Of a stretch of 21,775 nucleotides of DNA, positions 1-6,008 are shown piece after piece. Made by a program: the position numbers and the translations under genes. The stretch covers positions 1-21,775 of the forward strand of contig DAINQE010000045.1 in NCBI GenBank assembly GCA_036743055.1, given 5' to 3'. How positions within the stretch are numbered: the stretch's first letter is position 1; every line of letters begins with the position of its first letter. The stretch is from Sabulitectum sp036743055 (GTDB lineage: Bacteria; Fermentibacterota; Fermentibacteria; Fermentibacterales; JCC-6). The notes beneath the pieces are model-generated. The model made no database searches and was not told where the DNA came from. It worked only from the letters and a program-made list of their open reading frames with translations.

Positions 1-314
1 ATGTGCTTCGCCTGAAGGCGAGGGGTTTCCACCATCCCCGGAGGAGACACTAATTTCATCAAGTCCCAGGGTCAACTCATTCCCGCTCTCATCAACGCCG
101 TAAATCTCTTCACCATTGAAAATCCCTGATGATCTTGGCCGACTTCTGAAATTGACAGTTTCTCCGGCGAGTGTTTTTACCTTATAAACCTGATCTCCCT
201 CTACTAGATCTGCGTCATCAATGGATGTCCAGTAGTACGAGGAACAGGAAGAGATAAAGAGAAAGACAACTAGCTGTGAAAAACAACCAGCTTCCCCACG
301 CAAAGAATTCTCAT
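1..314 (-). pseudogene. Partial lipoprotein gene, frameshifted in its signal peptide
   Basis: The gene runs off the left edge. Reading leftward, a Shine-Dalgarno AGGGGG (326..321) sits 6 bases before an ATG at 314..312, but that frame reads MRILCVGKLVVFHS and stops at 272..270. The neighbouring frame is open from there to the edge and continues as a lipoprotein: a hydrophobic run, then a FISSC lipobox, then about 80 residues rich in Asp, Glu, Gly and Ser. Adding one base to the five-T run (plus-strand A's at 279-283) joins the frames into a normal signal, MRILCVGKLVVFSQLVVF followed by LFISSC. I infer a one-base loss there, either a real mutation or a sequencing error. An alternative start, TTG at 303..301, is in the long frame but has no ribosome site and gives a poor signal peptide. 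The mature part (pattern GE-x-V-x-F ... I-x-G-x-x-I-x-G-V) resembles short beta-rich modules in other bacterial lipoproteins. Its function is unknown. Confidence 0.6.
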
Positions 315-335
315 TGAAATCCCCCTGACCGACAT

Positions 336-365
336 AGATTTGCTTTGAAGACACAAAGCAAATCT
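336..365. repeat. Perfect 12-bp inverted repeat (hairpin)
   Basis: AGATTTGCTTTG (336-347) and CAAAGCAAATCT (354-365) are exact reverse complements around a 6-base loop. The hairpin lies 22 bases upstream of the lipoprotein ATG on the minus strand, inside its presumed leader. Neither side has a T-run, so it is not a typical intrinsic terminator. It could be an operator, an RNA leader structure or a remnant of a small mobile repeat. Confidence 0.75.
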
Positions 366-413
366 AAATGAATTTCTGATTTCTAGGTAAGTGCCTGCTC
401 AAAGCGCACCAAA

Positions 414-520
414 GTTCTAGAATCTGCTTGGGGTATTCCTTCTCAGTGGACAATCTTAGAACTTTCAAGTCAGAGTTCTAAGATTCGCTTTGGGTACCCC
501 GTGGTGGGCACGTTTTGAAC
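414..520. repeat. Two imperfect direct repeats, period 61, with internal inverted repeats
   Basis: Copy A (414-462) and copy B (475-520) both begin GTTCTA, share a TTGGGTAnCC-like core, and end in a reverse-complement-like GAAC (CTTAGAAC and TTTTGAAC). They are separated by 12 bases (463-474), and a similar TCAAG-containing string follows copy B. The end of A and the start of B form a perfect 11-bp inverted repeat (452-462 with 475-485). The sequence is AT-rich and non-coding, in the 238-base gap between the lipoprotein and nucleotidyltransferase genes. I see no other gene in that gap. Confidence 0.6.
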
Positions 521-552
521 CCGTCAAGATCATTAGACCCTATCAGGCAGCA

Positions 553-1094
553 TCATTCCTGAGTTGAGATCAAAGTGTTTTTCAACTCGGAATAATCTTT
601 CTCCTTGCCTTCGCCAACTGCCCAGCGTTCTATCTCCTGAACATCGACTCTCTGGTGCTTAGCTACTTTATATGCCTGTTCAAGACATTCAGTGTCACCG
701 GCGTGACAAAACCAGGCCAGTCTGTCTTTCACACAGTCTGTAGGAGTCAGCAGTCTAAGACACCCTACAGGTTAATGATCTCTTCATATTTTGAGATTGG
801 CTCGTTGCCGATACCAAGCGGTCCGGCTGGAAACTCAACAAGAAGGTCTGTATCGGAATGCTGGAAATAGCGATTCATCTCAATAAAACCCAGACTATAC
901 ATGCACCTTTTAACAGCTGATCTTGAAGATAATCCAACTTCAATGAAGTCCAAATCCATTGAGACATATTTATCATCACTGTATATGGATACGCAAGATC
1001 CTCCACTCAAAACAACAGTGATCCCTTTCTCTCTGAGTCTTGAGGCAATGAATGAAGCAAACTCTGTTCTGCTCATCTCAGAGATGGCCTTCAT
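553..1094 (-). pseudogene. Nucleotidyltransferase (MNT/AbiEii-like), split by a -1 frameshift
   Basis: The N-terminal part (1094..765, 109 aa) has the nucleotidyltransferase signature: GGS at residues 31-33, then the metal-binding pair D47-x-D49 in the string SMDLDF, and a third acidic residue, E87, in LVEFP. It stops at TAG 767..765. From 768 to 553 another frame carries the family's conserved second half, with the motif LLTPTDCVKDRLAWF and a WAVGEG string near the end, for another 71 codons. Restoring one base near 768-770 would give a protein of about 180 aa, the size I expect for this family. The sequence at the break (AACCTGTAG) is not a slippery heptamer, so a mutation or sequencing error is more likely than programmed slippage. 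The start overlaps the regulator's stop as ATGA, so the two are one operon. Such enzymes usually act with a small DNA-binding partner, as in AbiE-type systems; the specific role here is inference. Confidence 0.75.
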
Positions 1095-1423
1095 AGGGGT
1101 TTCCCTTTCCTTCTAGGTCTTCCCCTGAAAACAGTAAGCCGCTCCTGTTCCTCCTTTGGCAGGAACTGAAGAGCCTTCTGCAGAAGCTCCAGGAACTCCT
1201 TCAGCAAAGGGTATCTCGGATTGAACTCATATACTCTGGTTCTTCCAACTTTGCTGCTTATCAGCAAACCACCAGACTCGAATCTCTCCAGCTGCGTTTG
1301 TATTCCAAAGAGGTTTCTTTCGTAGAAGTCAGCTATCTCAGTAGCATAGCTTTTCTGCCTTGCAGCAAGAAACAGAAGAACTCTCTCTGCATCCTCAGAC
1401 ACTAAGAAGGAACCAAGGATCAA
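1091..1423 (-). CDS. Small winged-helix DNA-binding regulator
   Basis: This 110-aa protein has a winged helix-turn-helix over roughly residues 10-70. The recognition region is around IADFYERNLFGIQTQLERFE, and the wing is at GLLISSKVGRTRVYEFNPRY. The C-terminal tail is basic (FRGRPRRKGKPL). It starts at TTG 1423..1421, with GGTGGTG a few bases upstream as a weak ribosome site; no ATG is available near the start of the domain. Its stop codon overlaps the start of the nucleotidyltransferase (ATGA at 1094..1091), so the two are translationally coupled. Paired palindromes lie in its promoter and leader, which suggests that it represses its own operon. The pairing resembles an antitoxin or regulator with an AbiEii-like nucleotidyltransferase, but membership of a named toxin-antitoxin family is not proven. 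The local DNA is AT-richer than the rest of the window. Confidence 0.8.
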   Translation of the reverse strand: MILGSFLVSEDAERVLLFLAARQKSYATEIADFYERNLFGIQTQLERFESGGLLISSKVGRTRVYEFNPRYPLLKEFLELLQKALQFLPKEEQERLTVFRGRPRRKGKPL

Positions 1424-1432
1424 AGTAACACC

Positions 1433-1468
1433 ACCAATTTCTTTGGTTTTATAACCAACTCCTTTGGT
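1433..1468 (-). promoter_or_regulatory. Pair of palindromic operator-like sites, 21 bp apart
   Basis: ACCAATTTCTTTGGT (1433-1447) and ACCAACTCCTTTGGT (1454-1468) share the palindrome ACCAA-N5-TTGGT. Their starts are 21 bases apart, about two helical turns, so two dimers could sit on the same face. Site 1454-1468 directly abuts the -10 box of the minus-strand promoter, around the expected transcription start. Site 1433-1447 lies in the leader and reaches the ribosome site. The likely ligand is the winged-helix protein encoded just downstream. Confidence 0.65.
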
Positions 1469-1496
1469 AATATACTAGAATGCATGATCCAGGCAA
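1469..1496 (-). promoter_or_regulatory. Sigma70-like promoter of the regulator/nucleotidyltransferase operon
   Basis: On the minus strand, a -35 box TTGCCT (1496..1491) and a -10 box TATATT (1474..1469) are separated by 16 bases. Transcription would start near 1462, giving a leader of about 40 bases to the TTG start. The paired palindromes lie immediately downstream. Confidence 0.55.
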
Positions 1497-1614
1497 ACTG
1501 GGCTGGTTTCTCTTCCCGGGAGCTGCCGTAACTGCAGTTGTGCTACCCCGAAACGAATTCGAACAGCCAGACCTGATACCGGCTAATACGCCTTATTATG
1601 GTCAGTTGCAGGAT

Positions 1615-2049
1615 TTAGTTGACAAACTTGCGGGCGGCCTTCTGGAACCTGCCCAGGAGGGATTCCTGTTCATCGGTCTCAACGGCTTCCGGGTTCCTGC
1701 TTCTGAGGATCTCCAGGGCATTCGCTGCGGTGAGGTCGCCGTTGCGCATGAGCCATGCGGCACCGAAGGTGCCCGTCCGTCCGTTGCCGCCTTCACAGTG
1801 GACGAGTACGGTTCCGGGGGTTTCCTCCACCAGTTTGATGAACAGTTTCAGGTTGTCCATGGATGGGGCGGTGAAGTCCCTCACAGGGATCTCTGTCCAC
1901 TTCACTCCGGGAATGGCCGGATTGTACTTCAGCGATGATTCCCTGGGGTCTATCAGGGATATGATCAGGGAAAGGTCCTTTATCTTCAGCTCGCTCTGCT
2001 TGGGGTTGTGTGAACCCATGAGCTTCGGTTCGTCTATCCACCACTTCAT
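1615..2049 (-). CDS. Tyrosine / dual-specificity protein phosphatase-like protein
   Basis: This 144-aa protein carries the cysteine-phosphatase P-loop HCEGGNGRTG at residues 84-93. C85 is the nucleophile, R91 binds phosphate, and T92 fills the usual Ser/Thr position. The upstream PVRDFTAP string supplies the candidate general acid, D58. The family removes phosphate from phosphotyrosine or phosphoserine/threonine, or from small phosphoesters, and forms this size are soluble cytoplasmic enzymes. I chose ATG 2049..2047 because AAGGTGGAG lies just upstream. An in-frame GTG at 2058 would add three residues but falls inside that ribosome site. The gene is divergent from the permease gene, with only 66 bases between the two starts. 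Substrate is unknown. Confidence 0.85.
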   Translation of the reverse strand: MKWWIDEPKLMGSHNPKQSELKIKDLSLIISLIDPRESSLKYNPAIPGVKWTEIPVRDFTAPSMDNLKLFIKLVEETPGTVLVHCEGGNGRTGTFGAAWLMRNGDLTAANALEILRSRNPEAVETDEQESLLGRFQKAARKFVN

Positions 2050-2060
2050 TTTCTCCACCT

Positions 2061-2090
2061 TTCACCGGTGCCGGGCTATCATACTATAAT
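2061..2090 (+). promoter_or_regulatory. Promoter for the TauE/SafE permease gene
   Basis: TTCACC (2061-2066) and a perfect TATAAT (2085-2090) are separated by 18 bases. The predicted start near 2097 leaves a short leader carrying AAGGAAAGGG before ATG 2116. Confidence 0.5.
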
Positions 2091-2115
2091 TCCGCTTCCT
2101 CCAAGGAAAGGGAAA

Positions 2116-2835
2116 ATGGTCTCAGCAACCTTTGCCATACTGTTCGCGGCGGGAGTCCTGCAGGGTTTCTGCGGGTTCGGGTACTCACTGGTGGCTCTGC
2201 CGCTGATATGCCTGTACGCCCCTGCTCAGTGGGCGGTGCCGATACTTGCCGTCACCAGCATCACGGTGAACTCCCTGGTGCTTCTTTCGTCCCGGAAGAA
2301 GATACTGTTCCGCGGCCTGCTTCCCATGGTCATTTGCGGAATGGTCTTCACCCCGCTGGGGGCGCTGCTCCTGAAGTTGCTGCCGGATATTACGGTCAGG
2401 CTGGTTATCGGGGTGACCGTTGCCCTATCCGCAGTGTTCTCCCTGTCGCGGTGGTCGCCCCATTTGAAGAGATCCTCCGCGGGTATGGCGGTCACAGGGG
2501 TTCTCTCCGGGCTGTTCAACGGACTCACTACGTTCAGCGGCCCTCCCGCTGTGATATACCTTTCCGCCACGGAAACCGAGAAGGATTCGTTCAGGGGGAG
2601 CCTGTCGGCCTACTTTCTGGCGCTTACCCTGGTGAGCGTGCCCTCCTTCCTGGGAACGGGGGTGGTGGACGGCCCTGGGCTGCTTCACGCCGCGCTCTAT
2701 CTGCCCGGGGCCGGGGCGGGAGGTCTTCTGGGAATCCTGGTGTCAAGGAAGGTGGACAGCACCGCGTTCAGGCGGATAGCCCTGGTGGTGCTGGCCCTTC
2801 TGGGAGTGTTCGGAGCGGTACAGGCGCTGGGCTAG
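2116..2835 (+). CDS. TauE/SafE (TSUP) family permease
   Basis: This 239-aa, very hydrophobic protein has about seven to eight membrane segments. The N-terminal signature VLQGFCGFGYSLVALPL resembles the glycine-rich first repeat of the sulfite exporter TauE/SafE family (DUF81). A second repeat-like segment, VLSGLFNGLTTFSGPPAVIY, begins near the middle, as expected from the family's internal duplication. Members move sulfite, sulfonates or other small organic anions across the inner membrane; the substrate cannot be told here. The start at 2116 follows AGGAAAGGG at good spacing. An in-frame GTG at 2068 would add a non-hydrophobic 16 residues and lies upstream of the predicted transcript start. 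The gene is convergent with the MATE gene, and their TAG stops share the palindrome CTAG (2832-2835). Confidence 0.85.
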   Translation: MVSATFAILFAAGVLQGFCGFGYSLVALPLICLYAPAQWAVPILAVTSITVNSLVLLSSRKKILFRGLLPMVICGMVFTPLGALLLKLLPDITVRLVIGVTVALSAVFSLSRWSPHLKRSSAGMAVTGVLSGLFNGLTTFSGPPAVIYLSATETEKDSFRGSLSAYFLALTLVSVPSFLGTGVVDGPGLLHAALYLPGAGAGGLLGILVSRKVDSTAFRRIALVVLALLGVFGAVQALG

Positions 2836-4259
2836 TCCAGGTCGGTTCCGGTGATCACACCCTCCGCATCGCTCACCAGATGATCAGCCTTGGTCTTCCA
2901 TGTCCCCGTTCTGAACCAGATGAATCCGGATACCGCCGTAACCGTGTTAGATATGAACATCGCCCACCAGATGCCCATGGGTCCCATTCCCGCGGTGTAC
3001 GCCAGCAGATAGGCCCCGGGGATCCGGAGCGCCCAGAGTCGTGACATGTTAAGCACCATTACTGGAACGGTGTACCCGGAGCCCTGGAAACTGCCCAGTA
3101 GAACAAGGAGGAAACCGAAAACGAACACCGACGGGGTGGTTACCCTGAACATGGTCCTTCCCAGGGCTATAACCTCGGGGTCGTCAACGAAAGCCCTGGC
3201 GATGTCACCTCCGAAAAGGAACATGCACAGCGTCATCGGCAGGAGTATTACCCCGATTAGAAGCAGTGCTGAGTGGGATGACCGTTCAGCCCTCTCGGGA
3301 CTCCCTGCGCCGAGGTTCTGCCCCACGGCGGTGGCATTTGCCTGGCTGAGGCCCATTGCCGGCACCATGGCCATGTGAATTATTCTGTTCCCCACACCGA
3401 ACGCGGCGGTAACCGCGCTGCCGAAGGAGTTCACTATGCCGATCATGAACGTGAAGCCGAAGCTGGTGCCCAGCTGACCCAGGCCAATGGGCATTCCCAC
3501 CTTCAGTATCTTGTTCATCATCTCACGCCGGGGGATCATATCGGTGAGGCTTATTGTAATTCCACCATCACCTCTGAACAGCCTGATCATCCCTATTACT
3601 GAAGCAAGGGCCCTGCTGAAAACCGTTGCGACGGCGGCTCCCACAACGCCCATTTCGGGGAATGGGCCCAGCCCGAATATCAGCACAGGATCGAGGATCA
3701 CGTTCACCACAACCGATATGAGGTTGACCTGCATGGGGCCCATGGTATCACCAAGCCCGGTCCTGATGCTCTGGTAGACGAAGAAGGAGAACATCAGCGG
3801 GAAACCGGTGAAGATCCATCTCATGTAGTCATAGGTCATCTGCCAGGAGTCCGCAGGGGTCTGGAGCAGATCGAGAATTGCCGGAGTGAGAAAGAATCCC
3901 GCGATCCCCAGGGCAGTTCCCATTACCGTGAGAAGGGTGAACAGCTGACCTCCCACAAGGGAAGCCTTCCTCTGGTCTCCGGCCCCCTTGTACTGGCTCA
4001 CCAGTGTAGTGCCGGCAGCCCCTATTCCCATCGCCAGGGCAAAGCCCAGGAAGAACACATGCATGGTTATTGTGGGCGCAGTAAGCGCCTGCCTGCCCAG
4101 CTTACCCAGCCAGAAAGCGTCGGCCAGGTTGTACAGGGTCTGCAGAAGGTGGGAAAGCATCACCGGCCATGCCAGAAGAAGGAGCTTCCTGCGCACGGAC
4201 CCGGTGGTCATGTCTATGTTGCCCTTTATGGCGGTTTTTCGCAAAAGAACTCGGCTCAT
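2832..4259 (-). CDS. MATE family multidrug/Na+ antiporter
   Basis: This protein of about 475 aa has roughly twelve membrane segments in two related halves. The first half opens with the typical string RKLLLLAWPVMLSHLLQTLY followed by NLADAFWLGKLG. The second half opens with ILKVGMPIGLGQLGTSFGFT. This matches MatE-domain exporters, which expel drugs or metabolites using a Na+ or H+ gradient. Starts are ambiguous. ATG 4259 gives a plausible N-terminus, ATG 4211 would start four residues before RRKLLLLAWP with AAAGGG upstream, and ATG 4325 would add an unlikely hydrophilic leader. The gene is divergent from the aldehyde dehydrogenase. It has no terminator of its own, because its stop codon overlaps that of the convergent permease gene. 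Confidence 0.88.
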   Translation of the reverse strand: MSRVLLRKTAIKGNIDMTTGSVRRKLLLLAWPVMLSHLLQTLYNLADAFWLGKLGRQALTAPTITMHVFFLGFALAMGIGAAGTTLVSQYKGAGDQRKASLVGGQLFTLLTVMGTALGIAGFFLTPAILDLLQTPADSWQMTYDYMRWIFTGFPLMFSFFVYQSIRTGLGDTMGPMQVNLISVVVNVILDPVLIFGLGPFPEMGVVGAAVATVFSRALASVIGMIRLFRGDGGITISLTDMIPRREMMNKILKVGMPIGLGQLGTSFGFTFMIGIVNSFGSAVTAAFGVGNRIIHMAMVPAMGLSQANATAVGQNLGAGSPERAERSSHSALLLIGVILLPMTLCMFLFGGDIARAFVDDPEVIALGRTMFRVTTPSVFVFGFLLVLLGSFQGSGYTVPVMVLNMSRLWALRIPGAYLLAYTAGMGPMGIWWAMFISNTVTAVSGFIWFRTGTWKTKADHLVSDAEGVITGTDLD

Positions 4260-4342
4260 TCGATTCGATTCGATGTTGTTCAGGGTGTTCCCGGAACATA
4301 ACCCTTTTCCAGGGGAGCATGCCATTTCCGCGGAGGAGGGTA

Positions 4343-4359
4343 TTCCTTGTATATTTCCA
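4343..4359 (+). promoter_or_regulatory. Promoter-like motif upstream of the aldehyde dehydrogenase
   Basis: TTCCTTGTATATTTCCA (4343-4359) matches the sequence at 16247-16264, upstream of the MscS gene, in 16 of 17 positions with one single-base gap. Both contain a TATAnT box just before TTCCA, and both precede a plus-strand gene. I see no good -35 box at the normal spacing. The role as a -10 region is inference. Confidence 0.35.
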
Positions 4360-4420
4360 CCTTCCAGGAATCACTTGACCAGCTCAAACTCAGTTCTAAG
4401 CGATGGAGACGGAGAAATCT

Positions 4421-5965
4421 ATGAACGTAGCGGAAGCAAAGAAGAAGATATTTGAAGGCATTGGCATCGAGGAAACCAGTTCCGGTGTCTTCTGGGGAGA
4501 ATGGATGCCCGTGGAGGGCCGGAAGATCATCAAGTCTGTGAGCCCCATAGACGGCTCGGTGCTCGGTGCGGTTGCCCAGGGTGAAGAGGAAGATTACGAG
4601 AAGGTAATGGCCGCAGCGGCCAAGGCCTATGTGGAGTGGTCGAAGATACCCTCCCCCAAGCGCGGGGAAATAGTCGGGGAGATCGGCGAGGAACTTCTCA
4701 GGAACAAGGAACTTCTCGGTCTGCTGGTGACCATCGAGGTGGGCAAGACCCTCACCGAGGGCGCAGGCGAGATACAGGAGGGTGTGGACATCGCCAATTT
4801 CTCCATCGGCCTCTCCCGGCAGCTCTACGGTCTTAACATTGCAAGCGAAAGGCCGAACCACAGGCTCATCGAGCAGTGGATGCCCCTGGGCGCCATCGGC
4901 GTGATCACCTCCTTCAATTTCCCCGCTGCCGTCTGGGCCTGGAACGCGCTGATCGCCGCCGTCGTTGGCGACGTTACGGTCTGGAAGCCCTCCAGCAGCG
5001 CCCTGCTCACGGCGGTTGCCGTGACCAAAGTGGCTAACAGGGTCCTTGAGAGGCATGGTCTTCCATCGATCTTCCTGCTCTGCTCCGGCAGCGGAAGGAC
5101 CATCGGCGACAGGATGGTTAACGACGAAAGGCTTCCCCTTATCTCCTTCACAGGTTCCACCGGTGTGGGAAGGGTGGTCGGAGAGCGTACAGCCTCCAGG
5201 TTCGGCAAGTCCATTCTCGAGCTCGGCGGCAACAACTGCGCCATCATCACCCCCTCCGCCGACCTGCCAATGGCCGTGAAGGGTGTGGCCTTCGGAGCTA
5301 TGGCCACCGCGGGACAGAGATGCACATCCACCAGAAGGGCCATCGTTCACGAGGATGTTTACGATGATTTCCTGAATGCCCTTGCTGACGTCTACCGCAA
5401 GGTGAACATAGGCAGTCCCCTGGATCCCTCCACCATCGTGGGTCCCCTTGTGGACGGTTCCGCTGTTGAGGCTTTCCAGTCCACAGTTGAAAAAGCCAAG
5501 GCTCAGGGCGGACGCATCGTGCACGGGGGAACCCTGCACAAGGTAGACGGCTGCGAGAAGGGTTTCTTCGTTACCCCCACCCTTATCGAGATGCCGGCCC
5601 AGGAGGGAATCATCCTCACGGAAACCTTCGCTCCGGTGCTCTATGTACTGAAGTACAGTGACCTCGAAGAAGCCATGAAGCTCCACAACGATGTCCCCCA
5701 GGGTCTTTCTTCCGCCATCTTCTCCACCGACATGAGGGAAACGGAGTTCTTCCTCTCATACAGGGGCTCCGACTGCGGTATCGCCAACGTGAACACATCC
5801 ACTGCAGGTGCGGAAATAGGCGGAGCCTTCGGCGGCGAGAAGGAGACCGGCGGCGGCCGCGAGAGCGGCAGCGACGCCTGGAAATCCTATGCCAGGAGGC
5901 AGACGGTAACCATAAACTACGGAACCGACATACCCCTCTCCCAGGGAGTGGAGTTCCCGGTCTAG
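4421..5965 (+). CDS. ALDH7-family aldehyde dehydrogenase (alpha-aminoadipate semialdehyde type)
   Basis: This NAD(P)+-dependent dehydrogenase has 514 aa, the usual ALDH7/antiquitin length. All catalytic elements are visible: FNFPAAVWAWN with N166, VWKPSS with K189 (cofactor), FTGSTGVGR, LELGGNN with the general base E267, and GQRCTST with the nucleophile C301. The C-terminal string NTSTAGAEIGGAFGGEKETG and the following GGGRESGSDAWKSYARRQT are hallmarks of the ALDH7 subfamily. That subfamily oxidises alpha-aminoadipic semialdehyde (piperideine-6-carboxylate) in lysine breakdown and also betaine aldehyde or lipid aldehydes. No lysine-pathway gene is next to it, so the substrate is uncertain. 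ATG 4421 is chosen because GGAGACGGAG lies upstream with 6-base spacing; ATG 4403 has no ribosome site. Expression looks monocistronic, ending at a strong terminator. Confidence 0.93.
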   Translation: MNVAEAKKKIFEGIGIEETSSGVFWGEWMPVEGRKIIKSVSPIDGSVLGAVAQGEEEDYEKVMAAAAKAYVEWSKIPSPKRGEIVGEIGEELLRNKELLGLLVTIEVGKTLTEGAGEIQEGVDIANFSIGLSRQLYGLNIASERPNHRLIEQWMPLGAIGVITSFNFPAAVWAWNALIAAVVGDVTVWKPSSSALLTAVAVTKVANRVLERHGLPSIFLLCSGSGRTIGDRMVNDERLPLISFTGSTGVGRVVGERTASRFGKSILELGGNNCAIITPSADLPMAVKGVAFGAMATAGQRCTSTRRAIVHEDVYDDFLNALADVYRKVNIGSPLDPSTIVGPLVDGSAVEAFQSTVEKAKAQGGRIVHGGTLHKVDGCEKGFFVTPTLIEMPAQEGIILTETFAPVLYVLKYSDLEEAMKLHNDVPQGLSSAIFSTDMRETEFFLSYRGSDCGIANVNTSTAGAEIGGAFGGEKETGGGRESGSDAWKSYARRQTVTINYGTDIPLSQGVEFPV

Positions 5966-5981
5966 CGGAGTGTTGTGAAGG

Positions 5982-6008
5982 GCCCCCTCCGCGGAGGGGG
6001 CTTTTCTA
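5982..6008 (+). terminator. Intrinsic terminator after the aldehyde dehydrogenase
   Basis: A perfect self-complementary hairpin with 10-base arms, GCCCCCTCCG and CGGAGGGGGC (5982-6001), is followed by TTTTCT. It starts 16 bases after the aldehyde dehydrogenase stop and reaches the stop codon of the convergent membrane gene, so it could also act against transcription from that side. Confidence 0.9.

Noticed and set aside
414..520. CRISPR array
   Set aside because: Only two imperfect units, with a 12-base spacer, and no cas genes.
765..770. Programmed -1 frameshifting in the nucleotidyltransferase
   Set aside because: The break (AACCTGTAG) has no slippery heptamer or evident downstream stimulatory structure.
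4403..4420. ATG 4403 as the start of the aldehyde dehydrogenase
   Set aside because: No ribosome site precedes it; GGAGACGGAG inside this stretch serves ATG 4421.
4280..5686. Minus-strand open frame (468 codons) opposite the aldehyde dehydrogenase
   Set aside because: The plus strand encodes a complete ALDH7 enzyme with all catalytic residues; the antisense frame is rich in Gly and His and has no domain.
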